From: Gnetum montanum | Taxonomy: Eukaryota > Streptophyta > Gnetopsida > Gnetales > Gnetaceae | Direction: 5' to 3' | NCBI GenBank assembly: GCA_015680685.1 | Contig: MNCI01037629.1 | Span: 46,474 to 110,473 of the forward strand | Length of the DNA stretch: 64,000 bases | Part shown: piece after piece, positions 23,201 through 35,539 of the stretch | How positions within the stretch are numbered: the first letter of the stretch is position 1 | Layout of the letters: the number at the start of each line of letters is the position of its first letter | Translations under genes and position numbers: made by a program | The notes under the pieces: generated by a model | The model's input: the letters and a program-made list of their open reading frames with translations, nothing else | Told to the model about the DNA's origin: nothing | The model's database searches: none

Positions 23201-26200
23201 AAGAGCAGCATCATCCTATTTCTATCCCTAATTATAATGTTCATCATCCCTCCCATATTGTATGGCTATCATTTGATCCATGTGCTTAAGTGATTTGTAT
23301 GATTTGTGGCTGTGATTTGTATGATTTGTGGCTGTTGAACACGCTTCAAATTTCTTTCCAAACTAATGTAGAAGAACTAATAGTTACCACATGAAACTAA
23401 TATGGGAATTTGTAATAAAATCCAAGATAGAAACAGTGATGGTATTTTTAAATTCAATAGTGATTGGTACAAAGAGCGCCAGATTTTGCCACATACTAAT
23501 AGCATTTTAATAGATGAATTGGAGAAATGCACGCCAACATTACCAAATATAACTCATCATCATCTTAGCCTGGTCCCAACAAAATGGGGTTGGCTGATGT
23601 TACCAAATCACTATGCTTCCAAAATAGATGAGCTTTATCTTTAAATTTTCTATAAAAAGAGAGAAACAAAACCAAAACCTTAACAAACAATGTCTCAATA
23701 TGATTAAAATACGTATTGATAAAAACCATGGTGCTACAATTAAAACAAACCTAATATGCAGGGTGACTGAATTATCAAACCTTGATGATTCCTTGAACAT
23801 TAGGTTCAATTTCCTTTCTGGCTTTCAAAATTGCTAAATAGGAAAATGGAGCTCCAATTTCTTCAATTTGCATAAAAGAACGTTCGATGTCTTCATCTGT
23901 TAAATCAATCATTTCTTGTTCCAATGGTGCAGAACCTAAATCAGCGTCGGGAACATTAAGAGGTATATTTGCATAATCAGTTTCATCAACCTCATGGATT
24001 TCATTAATATTCTGATTCCTACCATCCAATGTGTGCTCAAAAGAAACCCCTGTAAACAAAATATCCAGATTAAATTGAAGACTCTTCTCATATCTGAAAT
24101 ATTCAATTGCAATTAAAGAAACAGAAAAATATAGACATCTTAGTAGCAACCCTAGAGAACAGCAAAGCCAGATTACCTAAAAAATCCAATTAATACATTC
24201 AGATGTTGGCAGTTACAGAAGAATTAAGTTCACTGGTGCATTTAATAGGGATTTATCAACCAAAAGGAAAAAAATTGAATATATCTAATACAATATACAT
24301 ATGAAGTTCTATACTATCGTAGTGTTTTTAAAATGTTAGTGAAGAGCAAAACCGAACTAACAATGATCACTCAACAAGTTGACAATTGAAGGGAATATGT
24401 AAGCGAAGAGTCATTTAGTTTCTGCAAGAATAAGTGAAATTCAACATGAAATGATGGCACCATACACTCTTTCAAAACAAAATGGAATTGCTGAAAGGAA
24501 CGACCACAGCCCGATGAAATGAAGGTGGGATAAGGCAAATTTTGCACCAGCATGCATCATAAACCACTGTCCAACCAAGAGACTTAACTTTGATGTCTAG
24601 AGGAAGTTTGTATTGGAATTTGAAAAACACCATCATACCTTTCATGTTTTTGATAGTAGAGCATAGATGTCCACTCCAAACATGAAGAAATGGCATGAGA
24701 ATGAATATTCATGGGGCACTCAATAATAGCAAAATCCTATAAGCTATCGATTATACAGTTATAGAGATTAGTGAATTTTCGTAATGTTATTTGTGACAAA
24801 AGTAAATTTGGAAAGAACAGTAAATATATTTGACTCATAAAATTGCCTGCCTACTCTGGACAAACAACAAAATCAACAACACGCTAAAGACAGGGAAGAC
24901 CTGCAAGGACAAGAGGCAATACCAGACCTAAAAGAGATGGAACTAGCATTCAAACCCCAGTTTCAATCAATGAGATTTTAGAGATGAAAGTCAAGAACAC
25001 GGACCATAGAGGGAGCCAGTCAAATGGAAAATACTAATATTCGTTACCCCTTAATGATTTGCAGGCAAAGAGACAAGCAGAAAAAAACGTCTGCTTTATG
25101 AAACTTCCTAATACAGAGATTCCTTTAAAATGTAAGGAAGCACTAAGATGGCCAGATTGGAAGAAGACATGGGACATTGAGCACTATATGTTGCAAAAAA
25201 ATCTGTGAAAGGTGGAAACAACTCCACCACATTGTAAGACAGCATTTAAGCATTTAATTTGCATCATTGTTATGCTTTCAAGGTGAACTCATTAAAGTAT
25301 TTGTTAAGCATTTGGCTATTCAAGAATCTCAAAAGCAATGACTATTTAGATGTGACAAATGTTGCATATTTACCCAGGATCTCTCCTTTCGTCAATGCCC
25401 TTACACACACTGGGTCAATCTTCCATCGTTTCTCACACCACTCATTGTGTCCCCTTGGATTTGGCTTATAGCCTATGCATACCTATGCACTTTAAGGGAA
25501 TTGAATCCATGATGTGTCTTTGATATCATGTTAAACACTTGGCTAACCAACAATCCTAACAGCCTTGATTGCTTAGACATAGTAGCTGGTGCATATTTAC
25601 CCAGGTTCTCTACTTTGGTCAACGTTCCCTACATGCAGTGAGTCCCAAGCATCACTCATTGCATTCCCTTGACCTGGCTCATAGCCTAGGCATCATTATG
25701 CACCTGGAGAGAGTCAAACCTGAGACCTTTCGGTATGATACGACGTTAGCCACTTGGCTAACCAACATCTTAGGAATCTCACAGTATAGATTATCAATCA
25801 AATTCATGACCATCGATCTCTACCATGACTAAACTCAAGGTAAATATAGACCCAGTCCAGAACGGTGAGAGTATCCCATAATTGTTCGAAGTAACTATAT
25901 TTATTGCATCCATTTATATTTTATGCACTTATACACAACCTCCAGAAACTTCATTTTAGAAAACGATGCAGAACTTTCCTTTTATGTGTCTGAGTTATTA
26001 GGTCATCCTACCCAACAATTCCAACTCTTGAAAATTCAATTACAAACAGATTTGTAAATTATACAGCAACACTATCTGAATCATTTGTTTTTAAAAGAAA
26101 TTTATCTTATAATATTCTAGCATTTAAACCTCTTCATCAATGTTCTGATGTAGGAAAGTTCACCTTGCTGACTTCTGTATTAGACATATTCATAGCAAGC

Positions 26201-29200
26201 TAATACACAAGATCTCATGATGATGTTCTAAGGTAAAGAAGTCAAAATCGTGTCCATCTTTGACATCAAAGTTCCAGCATCAGGCCATTTGGGAGACTGC
26301 TGAGTTGGTGGCACCAATTCAGCTGAGCAGAGATTCCAAGGAGCTGGCGGTTCTGTGGGTTGGGTGGAAGGGCTGGAATAACTGGATTTTCCAGGGAATG
26401 CAACTGCCGTTGCCGTCGGAGATTGCCAAGGCTAGGCTTAGTTTATGAGGGGAAGCTTCAAATAGTATGGGGCAGGCGAAGTGGCATGTGCCAGCAGTTA
26501 AAGAGTTTAGGCAGAACGCCAATCTCTGGAAGCTTGTTGAAGGGGCAAGGTGGGCAGAAATCCTGCAAAGGATTAGAGGAGAGCCGGGTTGGTAGATCAA
26601 ACCTTCTTTGCCAATTGGGAAGGGGCTGAAACGTTGTTTCGTGGGAGGAGAATTTGTTTGCCGAAGCCAGCCATCGCGAAGGTGATTGGGATGCCACCAA
26701 AGGGTAAGGTTATTCCTCCGACGTTAAACAGCCAAAGGCATGCGATGGAATTTTTTGGCGGTAGGGTGCCTAGGACAGCCAATGGGCATGTGAGGAAGTC
26801 AACACTGCCCTCTCTTTGGTATGCCGCGACGGTGTTGATTGATTGTTTCTTGGTCCAATCTGGGTGCCCGCATAAGCTGCTGAGAGTGCACTTCACACTG
26901 ATGTGGTGTCTAAAGCATAATCTGCAGGTGAATATGCCACGGTTTCTATTGGATAGATTATGGTGTAAATGGCCGGGACAGCATCCTGGGTTGATTCTAG
27001 CATTGTGGAGAATGGAGATGTCGGTGGTGCCAAAGGTGCAAAGGCCACTGCCGTTGGTCTATGTTAGGAGACAAAGGAGATACACCCTGGGGTCAACAAT
27101 GAAAGAGAGGTAGGGGAGTAATGGATCGGAGACGGAAGTGGGGCTTAGCTCTTCTAGGGTAGAGCAAGAGGAAGGGGATTCGTCAATGTCAGCTGCTGCA
27201 CAAGAGATTGAAGCACTCATCGCTCATGCAAGTAGGGAGGCAATTGAGAAGGTGAGGGCTGAAGAGAGGGTGATCTGGGAGCCATGCTGGATGGCAAGGG
27301 ATAAGGATATCCACTGGGTTGCTGATCTGGTAGAGCACCAAAGGGCAGTCTTGTAGCAATTGTAGGAGCAGAATAGGCAAAGGCAGAAGGTAGTTTTCAA
27401 GCAGGAGCTGCAGTACAAACTAGAGGAAGAGGTGAGGGAGAAGATGCGGGCAGAGCTAGGTCTAGAGGCGATGGCAGTCCAGGAAGTAGGGGAGGCTAGA
27501 GCCAACTCTAGGAAGCGGGATTGACATGCAGGTTCTCTAGGGTTGTGGTTGTCAGGGTTTTGGGGCTTTGGGGTCCTGTGGGTAGGTTCTATGTTCCTCC
27601 ATGTAGCACCCATCAAAGTTGGGTGAAGGCATAGTTCAAGGATTGTTGGTTTGTTGTGCTAGTCAATTGCTGGCATGATTTCTGTTTGACGGAAGATTGT
27701 AGGGGGTGGGCTATTTGGGGGATGGGGCCTGGTCCTAGACATGCTCTCTATGGTTGAGTGGGGTTTCTAGGATGTGAAATTTTGATTGTACATAGATCCC
27801 TTCTTTTTCTTTTTTGAGTTATATATCCCGATTTTTTCTCAAAAAAAAAAAAAGTTCAAGCATTAGGCCTCTAGGGTCAAGAATTCAACATCAAGTTTCT
27901 AGTATCAAAATTCTTCCTGAGGATCTTATTCATTAAAGTTAAAACTAGACATAGAGTAATACAACAATCCCAAAAGTCATTACTAGCTAGGAGTAGTAGC
28001 TAGTGTGTATTTACGCAAAATCCCTATGCTGGTTAACACCTCCAATACACATTATATCCATCTCTACTTACCCCTCAGATGTCATGTCTTCAATCTCAAG
28101 TTGGCTTGTAGCCTATGTAGCTCTGCACATTGGCTCTATTTACTCATCATATCTCGAAGGATGTGAATGCTTGGCTGTTGGATGTTGGATGTTACAAGAA
28201 GACATAAATTGTATAATGAAGGCATTATAGAAAGGCTTATAGAGTGGCTTCTATTTTAAATAAGCTACAGGAAGGGCATCTTAGATGGTTGGGCATGTGC
28301 AAAGAAGTTTAGGTAATAAGATTGTTACATCACTATTCTAGGAAAGACAATGAAAGGAAGACCAAAAAAGATATAAGAAAAAATGATTGGAAATCTGAAA
28401 AAATCACAAATAAACAAAGATCTAGCTCATCATAGAGATGAATGGTAAAAGAGAACACCAACTCTATTTTGTTGGGACAAGGCTAAGATATTGATGATGA
28501 TGATCTTAAAGGAAGTTCAACTTGCAATGTCTGGCTCTAATGCCATGTTAAGCACTTGGCTAACCAACAATCCCAAATGCCATGATTGTTTGTTGCATAT
28601 AGTCAATGCACATTTACCCAGGTCTCTAACCTAGTCAACACTATTGACCACATCAACCTATTGAGATTAAGTAATGAACTTGACTATGCGATCATGAGAT
28701 GGCCACTTCAGGAACCATTGCAACTTGTATCCAATAAGACAAAAATTCAACCCCGATAAGCTATATGACATACGAATTGGCAAAATAAACTACTGAACAT
28801 GAATTCTTTCAAACAAATGACTAAGATCTCTCCATGGAAGAAACAAAAAACTTCATTTCAGTTTTTCTTTTAAAAAAAATTAAAAGTGTTAATGATCAGT
28901 GAGATACCATGTTATGGATTTAATGATTTAGTCTGGAACCCATGTAGGTAATCATCAATGGTAAAGCAAAATGTAGTAAGTAGGCACAAATGCTAAAGAC
29001 AAAATGAAACGGTCGTTGCAGATGCAAACAATATCCAACCCAAGTTCAATTTTTAACTTCACTTGCAACTAGCTTAGATATGCATTAAGAAAGTACATGT
29101 ATAATTGGCGACAAGTATCTTTTGTTTTGCTTACAAACTATGAACAAACTCAACATTTAGACAATCATAATGGAAGTTAACAGTAAAAAAACTGCTTTAA

Positions 29201-32200
29201 ACATTCCTAGAAAAAGTCAACTTCTCTCTCAATTTGAGATGTTAAAAGTAGAACACTCAACGCTGCTAGGCAAGATTCTATATCATGATGGAAGTGCCTA
29301 GAAAACATATTTGGCATTATGTGCATTCCTCTGCTTCTTTCATCACTCCTAAATGGAACAAGATCCAAAAGAACTTTTGTAGGTATGAATGATTTATATT
29401 TGGATGAGAAAAATGATTCAGATCATCATCATCATCATCATCCTAGCCTTATCCCAACTACATGCAGTTGGCTATATGAATTCTTTTCACCATACGCTTC
29501 TATTTAGAGACAAATAAGCATTAATACCCAAATCTTTGTTATTTCCCCTTGACTTTAATAAAACCACCTCTTATAATAGGTGAATTCTCCTGTCTTCTTA
29601 GTACATGCCCAAACCATCTGAGATGAATTTCTTTAGTCTTTGCATCTATGGATACTACTCCTAAATTTCCTATATACAAGATGAGTTGATTCAATCTTTC
29701 CAAACAACACACAACATTCAGCTTAGCATTTGCATCTCCACAGTATGTGCACACTAAGCCTGATGGTTTTTGCTAAGCCAACATTCCACCCCATAAAGGA
29801 TTGCACATCTGATAGCAATTTTGTAGAATGATTCAAATGATTATTTTAATTTGAATACAGTCTACCTGAATTAGTGAAAAAGATCAAAAGAATGATTCAT
29901 TTGACATTGGTTGACCTAATGCCTTATGTACAATTACTAAGACTACTTTAAGATGATACCAACTTTCTAAGAAGCTACCATTTCTTTCAACTTAGAACAT
30001 AGTACCGTTCTTTAAATTTAGACCTACTGCCTGACGGGGCCTTTTTTGAATTAGAAGTCACCAGTCTGAATAAAAAATCACACTTATAAAAGCTTATTGG
30101 CCATGAATGAGCTTGAAGGGACAACAATGCACTCTAAATAATTAGCATGAACCCAACAATAAGTAAGGATATTTGGGTATACATAATTAGAGAAGGTAAG
30201 GTGACAGCACCAATTAAACATAACATCTAAAGCCAAATGGCCGTGTACTTCTTGAGCAAGAGTAACAATGAAATCTATTGCATATCAATGTTATTATTGG
30301 ACTTGATTACCATAATATGTATGAATATTTTTAAGTTGTATCTTGTTCAGTTCCATCCACTATATGCATAATCAAACTAAAAGTATAGGGTTAGATCCAA
30401 ACCTCGATTAGATGACTGAGTGGTGGCAGGTGCCTCTTCCACTCTGATGCCATTGTCATGAATAGATTCTGAAGAACTTGGTGGCCATGCCGCAACAAGT
30501 GCTTTAGAAACTAAACTCAAAGGCTCCTCACCACTTCTATTTCTGTTAGAAACACATTGAAAAAGAAAGATTTACCATTAAAAGGAATCAAAAATTTATA
30601 AAGGATGAACAAACTTGTAAAGCTAAATCACAAAGGTGCATAATCGTGACAGCAAATTCTTTACCAGCATTAAAGAACTCGACCATTATCACCACACTTT
30701 CATAACAACATATCCATCCTCAAATGCATATTCTTGGAAGTTAAAACAATGAAGACAACAATATAATTTAAAAGAGAAATTTTCATCACAAATCATTACA
30801 TACCCTAATGCAGTTGTACAATCAAACAAAATATCCCGCCCTCCCTCCCACCAATTAAGTGCTAAGACACTTGTATCACATAAAATGACTTTAAAAAGAA
30901 ATTTCAATTAATGAACCAACCAGGATTAATCATGCCCTTGTCCATAGGAAAGTTGGTAAGATACACACATTTCATCCAGAGATTGAATTCAAAGCTTCCC
31001 ACGAAAAATTAAGCATAGCAATAATTTTATTAATGTTAGGGCAGGTGTTGAACCCCAAACAAAAGAACAATTTTATGTCATGAAAATAATACAGAATTAC
31101 AAGAAGGAAAGTGTGCTACATTGATATTTTCAGCTAAGATACTTATTGCTGAAAATTTTCAAGACATAGGTAAAATCCTTGCAATTGAGTGTTACACCGA
31201 TTCCATGAATTCTCTACAATGATGCTAAATTAAAATCAATTTTTCCAGTGGAATTCCAACAAAAGCAACCCCAAAAAAAGATGTATAATGATTATTTTGG
31301 AAAAAATAACATGGAAAAAATGTGTAAGAAATTTTGGAGTTGAAGCTCTTCCTCGTGCTATTTTTTTGCTCAAGGTTGAAATCAACTCGCATGGAATTGG
31401 CATTCGTCCATCTTTGTATGAAATTATTTTCCTATTTAAAAATTCTCCCATATATTTTGGACCTTATAAACAAATGATCACTTCACATTGGCAATGTTTC
31501 AGGAACAATATTGGAACTGGAAATGAAACTGAAAGTTTATTATTACATTCCTTAAGAGACCCCATGGATCTATTCCACAGATCATTAGAACAACTCAAGT
31601 TGTCTAAAACTATCTTCAATGTAGGGTCCCAAAGTTGGAAAAATGCATTCAAATTATCTACTGAAATTCCTAATTGTTTTTGAAGAGATTTTGTAGCAGA
31701 CCATTCTCAGGGAAGATCTGACATACATCTTCACTTGCTATATGGGCATAACCTACATGTTCTTTCTTTACATAAAACTTTCATCATAGATCTGTTTCAA
31801 TTTTTAGGGGATGAAATCCCATTCGTGTTCTACAAATTTAATTTGCATCCTTGGATGCAGTGGTATTTTAGCATCTAAATAATCTCCATTCATTTTAAGA
31901 TCTTGACTTCTTGTTGTTTCCAAATAAAATGTCTTCTTTCCAATTGGATTACTCCAAAGCTTTGGATCACCTTAGTTTTCATCATCAATATTCTCTGAAC
32001 CATCAGTTTATGTTCTTCAATTTCCTATTTTTAAAGACCTTCTTTTTCATGGGTTGTTACAAGTATTTCTTTTTCAATATTAAAATTGTCCACATTCCCA
32101 CTGTTCTCCCCAGCATTTCTAGGATACATTGCCACACCCAGAATGTCCAAGAACTGAAACCTTTCAAGGAAATGTTTTCTCTTGAACCTGTCATCTCAAG

Positions 32201-35200
32201 CAATTGCTTAATCTAAGTGCTTCTCTCTCAGTATTTACATTTATTCATAAAACATTCTTGATTTTTGTTTTAGCAGTATCTAGTGAGTAAAATTAACATG
32301 ACTAAATGAATATTTAATCACCTTCCATAGTCACTAGAAAAATCTCTATACATTAAAAGCATAATCAGCTAGGTATCATAATTAATAGAATACATAAATA
32401 AGACTATCTTTGACATTGCATCAACAACCACTCAGAAATAAATTGGAAACAAAGACTTACCGTTTTCCTCTTGGTGGCTTGTTCACTTCATTGACAACCC
32501 TTTCATGAGCTGCAGCTAAATGCTCCACAAATCCACCAAGGATATTTATAACTTCAGGAACCAACAGGAAAAGCCCACGACGTATATGCACATTCCTAAG
32601 AGCAATCTAGTAAGTCCATAAGATACATCTCTCAAGTTTATGCTGCAATATCTCATCATCTACCACTAAAAGAATTGTTTCAAATTTCAAAAGCATGAAT
32701 TACAATAATTATGGAAGAATGATCACAACTGTATGTAAAATGGTGTAATGAAGCAATACAGAGAAAATTTGAACATGATGTTTGATACATATTCATTTTA
32801 TAAGCACACCTTAAAACCTGCTGGTGAAAGAACCATGAGATCCTTAATTGGGCGATATTCAATACCAAATACTCGCTGAACTCCATCTGTCATGGATAGT
32901 TTCAAACATCTTTTATTTGAAGAAGAAACCTCCTTGTACCTCTCTTTCAGTGGCAAGGCTATGTTAACAATCTCATCAACCTGTATATAACAGTGCAATT
33001 GAAGATACAACAATATATGAGACAACTAGATAGCCTCAAAACCTCAAATGAAGCATTTCTGTTTACAGGTGAATGAATATATTTAATGTATTACCAAAAA
33101 ATACTAATTTAAAAGTTGAATCCTACAACTAGGTTCCTACCTGCATGAGAATAAGATAAGAGATTTGATCAGGAAATATGTGGTGTATCTGGATTTATTG
33201 GCTCCAGAAAGTGCAGCAGTAGCTGTACAAATTTCAGTAAGCTAACAAACATTCATGAACCCCTAAAGGTTGTAGATTGTTTTCTAGTCATAACACTGCA
33301 GAAATGACATTATCTCTTGGACAGTCATGAATCACAAGTTTCTGTTTGTCTTTTTATTAGAGTAGACAAAATTGTTCGTATGATAGTGTAAATATATGGT
33401 TGCAAAAATAGGGCATTCAAGACCCATATCTACTAACAAATTCTGAAGATGCTTGCAGGATTGTAAAAGAAAGAGTTATTGAACAAGGCTTAAAGACAGC
33501 TGATAATCAAAAGAAGGTTCAAATATATTGTGAGAATATCAAAGGAGACTAGCTTGATGGACAAGAAGGGGTCATCGTTCAGAAAGATGGTAAGGTGCAC
33601 ATTTCTCAGTCATAACGCCTGGGTTCTAATGTCAGCATAATCACTCTAAAAGAAGTTAGACTTTCACTCATCTACCTCCTCTCCCAGGACCCCATTTGGA
33701 GGGAAAGCATTGAGCCTCAGGGTAGTGACCTTTCTACAAGCTTGATGTACAAGAAGATTTTCTTTTTAAGAATAAAAGAAACCCAGATCTATTGTGGGCA
33801 TAGCACTAGCAAAAACTGCTAAATATTCTATCCACAATCATGATGCCAGGAAGTTTTCTGCATGCTAACAGCATTTAGCATGAACAACAATGGAAGAAGC
33901 AGAAGCGTACTTGTTCTGAAACATTAACTGGTTTTAAGCAATCCAGAGCTCATAAAGCATACAAAGCAAGAGACTACTTAGCGATTGACCGATGGCTCTT
34001 TAATGGCTGATTTGCCTGACGTTATTTCTTTCCCAATAGTTCACAGAAGGAGTTGAAGTTAGGGATTGATGACCACCACTAATGAAAGGTCTACCACAAG
34101 TAGGATATTTATACACAACAATTTCTATGCAGATGCAATTGATTAGAATTGTAAGAGTGGGATTTCATCATCTCAGAGTGGAAACTAAAAAATGGGAAAA
34201 TGCACAACTAGAAATGGAATACGTAAGCTTCGCCATGACGGGTAATAAAAAATAAATAACATATTACATTATTCTGCAACTAATTATTTTAAATGCATGT
34301 GACATTATATGTAGAACTTTGTAGGGCTTATTGAATATATCACCATGCTGCAGTATCTACTGTTCGAACTATTTAACGCATTTAATAAACTAAAAAATTG
34401 ATACTTGTACAAATTGATCGGCCTCACACATCCCAGCCTTAATAAAGTTTTCAGTTTCGGTTATTTTAGTCTTTCGTCTTTTCTTCCTTTCTGACGTCCT
34501 TAATTTGGACGTCTGTAAATCGTGTTTGTGAATCAGTCGAATATAAATTACTTCATTTATTTTGGTCTACGGGCGTACTAAGATCTTCTTAAAAAAAATG
34601 TTATCAAAAAATTACTTCAATTTGCAACTCACTCGAGAGTATAAATTACTTCGTTTAAGAAGGACATGAAAATTCCAAAAGGAACCGACTTTGTTGAGCT
34701 CAATGTATCGACCTACTTAATTGGACTTTTGTCCATTTAAGATTCCATTGGCATCCACTAAACTTCTCAAATCTCCGGAAAGCAACGAACATTTATATTA
34801 AACTAAAATCATAGGTAAAAACGAACCGCAGTTGTGGCAGACACAGCTAATCGGAGGAGAATATCGTCATGATTAAATTGACTTTTCCCTCTATGGCAAA
34901 GTACGTGATTAAATTGAGACAAAATGTATGCAAACTGTTTTCAAAAAAGGTGAAAAATGAAAATGAAACAACCTGAAGCACAAAAGGGCCAGGAAGTTGG
35001 ACGGCATGCAAGGAATCGACACCGGCAGGCAAAACGGCATCGCCGGCGGTATTGAGATCCGCGAAAAGAAACTCAGACATGCAGAGCTCGGCTCTGTGCG
35101 CCACGTTCATTGCTGCAAATCCTGCGTTGCTGCTCCGCAGTATGCTAACGCAGCCATTTATCCACTCCCGCCGCGGCCTCACTCCAATGTTCTTCAAATA

Positions 35201-35539
35201 CTCCGCTATCGCTTCAACTTCTACATCGCCGAAATAATCAGTCTGCTGCTGCGGCTGCGGCTCTGGTTGTGGCTCTGACCCTGCCTGTGGCTGGAGCTGT
35301 GGAGAAGTGTACTCCTGTGCGTCCATGAACTGAACATCATCTTCGTCGTCTAGAATTTCGATGTCTACCGCCGCGTTTGCAGTGGCCACCCGTTCTTCCT
35401 GCTCTCGAACGTCGATTTCTGCAGTTGCAGCGGCAGTTGCAGTGATTACGCTTTCTTCCACGGCGACCGCTGCTTCCTGCATTTCGGAGTCGGAGTCCGA
35501 GTCGGAGAGTACGAGTCTACGGTTTCTGAGAATCCGCAT
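20274..35539 (-). CDS. RMI1: RecQ-mediated genome instability protein 1, eight exons
   Basis: RMI1 is the OB-fold partner of topoisomerase 3-alpha and RecQ helicase in the nuclear RTR complex, which dissolves double Holliday junctions. Exons (minus): 35,539-34,973; 32,980-32,810; 32,606-32,461; 30,542-30,403; 24,049-23,781; 22,397-22,287; 22,131-22,003; 20,411-20,274. All introns are GT-AG, all phases fit, and the 1,671 bp give 556 residues with no stop. ATG 35,539 is the first in frame after an upstream TGA. Residues 1-105 are acidic and Gln/Pro-rich. A three-helix region (IAEYLKNIGVRPRREWING) is at about 110-165 and OB-fold 1 at about 185-295 (TDGVQRVFGIEYRPIKDL; RNVHIRRGLFLLVPE). The C-terminal OB-fold 2 is at about 395-556 (YELIVYVDDGSLIAEVLIDH; GTMLVEIN). 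Plant orthologues are somewhat longer. Intron 4 is 6.35 kb and full of repeats. Codons look normal; no sign of decay. Confidence 0.93.
21548..21670 (-). other. Possible alternative last exon in RMI1 intron 7
   Basis: Read on the minus strand, TTTCAG is followed at 21,670 by 40 open codons (LDDAIEGNGGANLDACF…) and TAA at 21,550-21,548. Joined to exon 7 (phase 0 donor at 22,003) it would replace the conserved C-terminal 45 residues. It may also be chance open sequence in the intron. Confidence 0.25.
22166..22250. repeat. Short tandem duplication in RMI1 intron 6
   Basis: A segment of about 35-40 bp beginning AAATGCAAAGAATGTCTCTC is present twice with a 48-bp period; it ends up filling most of the 155-bp intron. 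Confidence 0.8.
23555..23640 (-). mobile_element. RTE LINE 3'-end fragment
   Basis: The minus strand reads AGCCAACCCCATTTTGTTGG, then GACCAGGCTAAGATGATGATG, the characteristic end of plant RTE LINEs with a GAT-repeat tail. It lies in RMI1 intron 5. Confidence 0.55.
24360..25230 (+). pseudogene. Ty1/copia integrase fragment in RMI1 intron 4
   Basis: Across several frames the plus strand gives pieces of a copia integrase: DN-x-REYVSEES (the D-N-G-G-E-Y region) near 24,380, APYTLSKQNGIAERND (usually PQQNGVAERKN) near 24,450, and CIINHCPTKRL (usually HLINRCPTKAL) near 24,560. Near 25,130-25,180, KEALRWPDWKKTWDIE resembles the start of copia RT. Heavily decayed and antisense to RMI1. Confidence 0.65.
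25365..25770 (-). mobile_element. Two tandem tRNA-derived SINEs, family B
   Basis: Two units 215 bp apart (GGTTAGCC heads at about 25,548 and 25,763). On the minus strand each starts GGTTAGCCAAGTGG-like, as in the box A of tRNA-Ser/Leu, then box B (AGGTTTGACTC in the right copy, decayed in the left), then a body ending near CTGGGTAAATATGCA. The linker between them recurs at 28,565-28,610. Confidence 0.65.
26287..27850 (+). mobile_element. Retroposed insert with poly(A) and 19-bp target-site duplication
   Basis: AAAGTTCCAGCATCAGGCC (26,268-26,286) recurs as AAAGTTCAAGCATTAGGCC (27,851-27,869), two changes in 19. The insert ends TTTTTTCTC followed by a run of A directly before the second copy, so it was made by LINE-type retroposition. 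Inside are plus-strand frames: about 26,589-27,110 (FFANWEGAETLFRGRRI; KPAIAKVIGMPPKGK) and 27,138-27,520, which is Glu/Arg-rich and likely coiled coil (QEIEALIAHASREAIEKV). The protein looks like the accessory ORFs of plant LTR elements. A few stops are present. It lies in RMI1 intron 4, antisense to the gene. Confidence 0.7.
28003..28185 (-). mobile_element. SINE family B, decayed copy
   Basis: Shares with the 25.4-25.8 kb copies, in the same order and orientation, GTGTATTTACGCAAAATCCC (variant of the tail), the TTGGCTTGTAGCCTATG block and the flanking spacing; the head is lost. Confidence 0.45.
28225..28510 (+). mobile_element. RTE LINE 3'-end fragment
   Basis: Carries the RTE C-terminal coding remnant (LRWLGMCKEV-like, then GRPKK) and ends TTGGGACAAGGCTAAGATAT, then GATGATGATG. 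It lies in RMI1 intron 4. Confidence 0.65.
28530..28655 (-). mobile_element. SINE family B: head of one unit joined to tail of another
   Basis: GCACTTGGCTAACCAACAAT at about 28,552 and GCACATTTACCCAGGTCTCT at about 28,609 repeat the head-linker-tail junction seen between the two units at 25.5-25.6 kb. Confidence 0.55.
29415..29860 (-). mobile_element. RTE LINE 3' fragment
   Basis: On the minus strand 29,754-29,539 encodes KEIHLRWFGHVLRRQENSPI, the conserved C-terminal motif of RTE ORF2. The tail follows toward lower coordinates, ending GGGATAAGGCTAGGATGATG with a GAT repeat near 29,420. It lies in RMI1 intron 4, sense with the gene. Confidence 0.75.
31240..31900 (+). other. Unassigned open frame in RMI1 intron 3
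   Basis: A 131-codon frame (31,288-31,683) with few stops for some distance after it. I recognise no motif. Probably a decayed transposon piece; not called a gene. Confidence 0.25.
32981..34972 (-). other. RMI1 intron 1
   Basis: AT-rich, 1,992 bp, GT-AG. The stretch 33,450-34,000 keeps some open runs but no motif I can name; nothing else is seen. Confidence 0.7.

Noticed and set aside
34847-34972. Extension of RMI1 exon 1 into VSFSFF…
   Set aside because: Reads into intron 1; the CAG|GT donor at 34,973 and the conserved VDEIVN start of exon 2 show where the exon ends.
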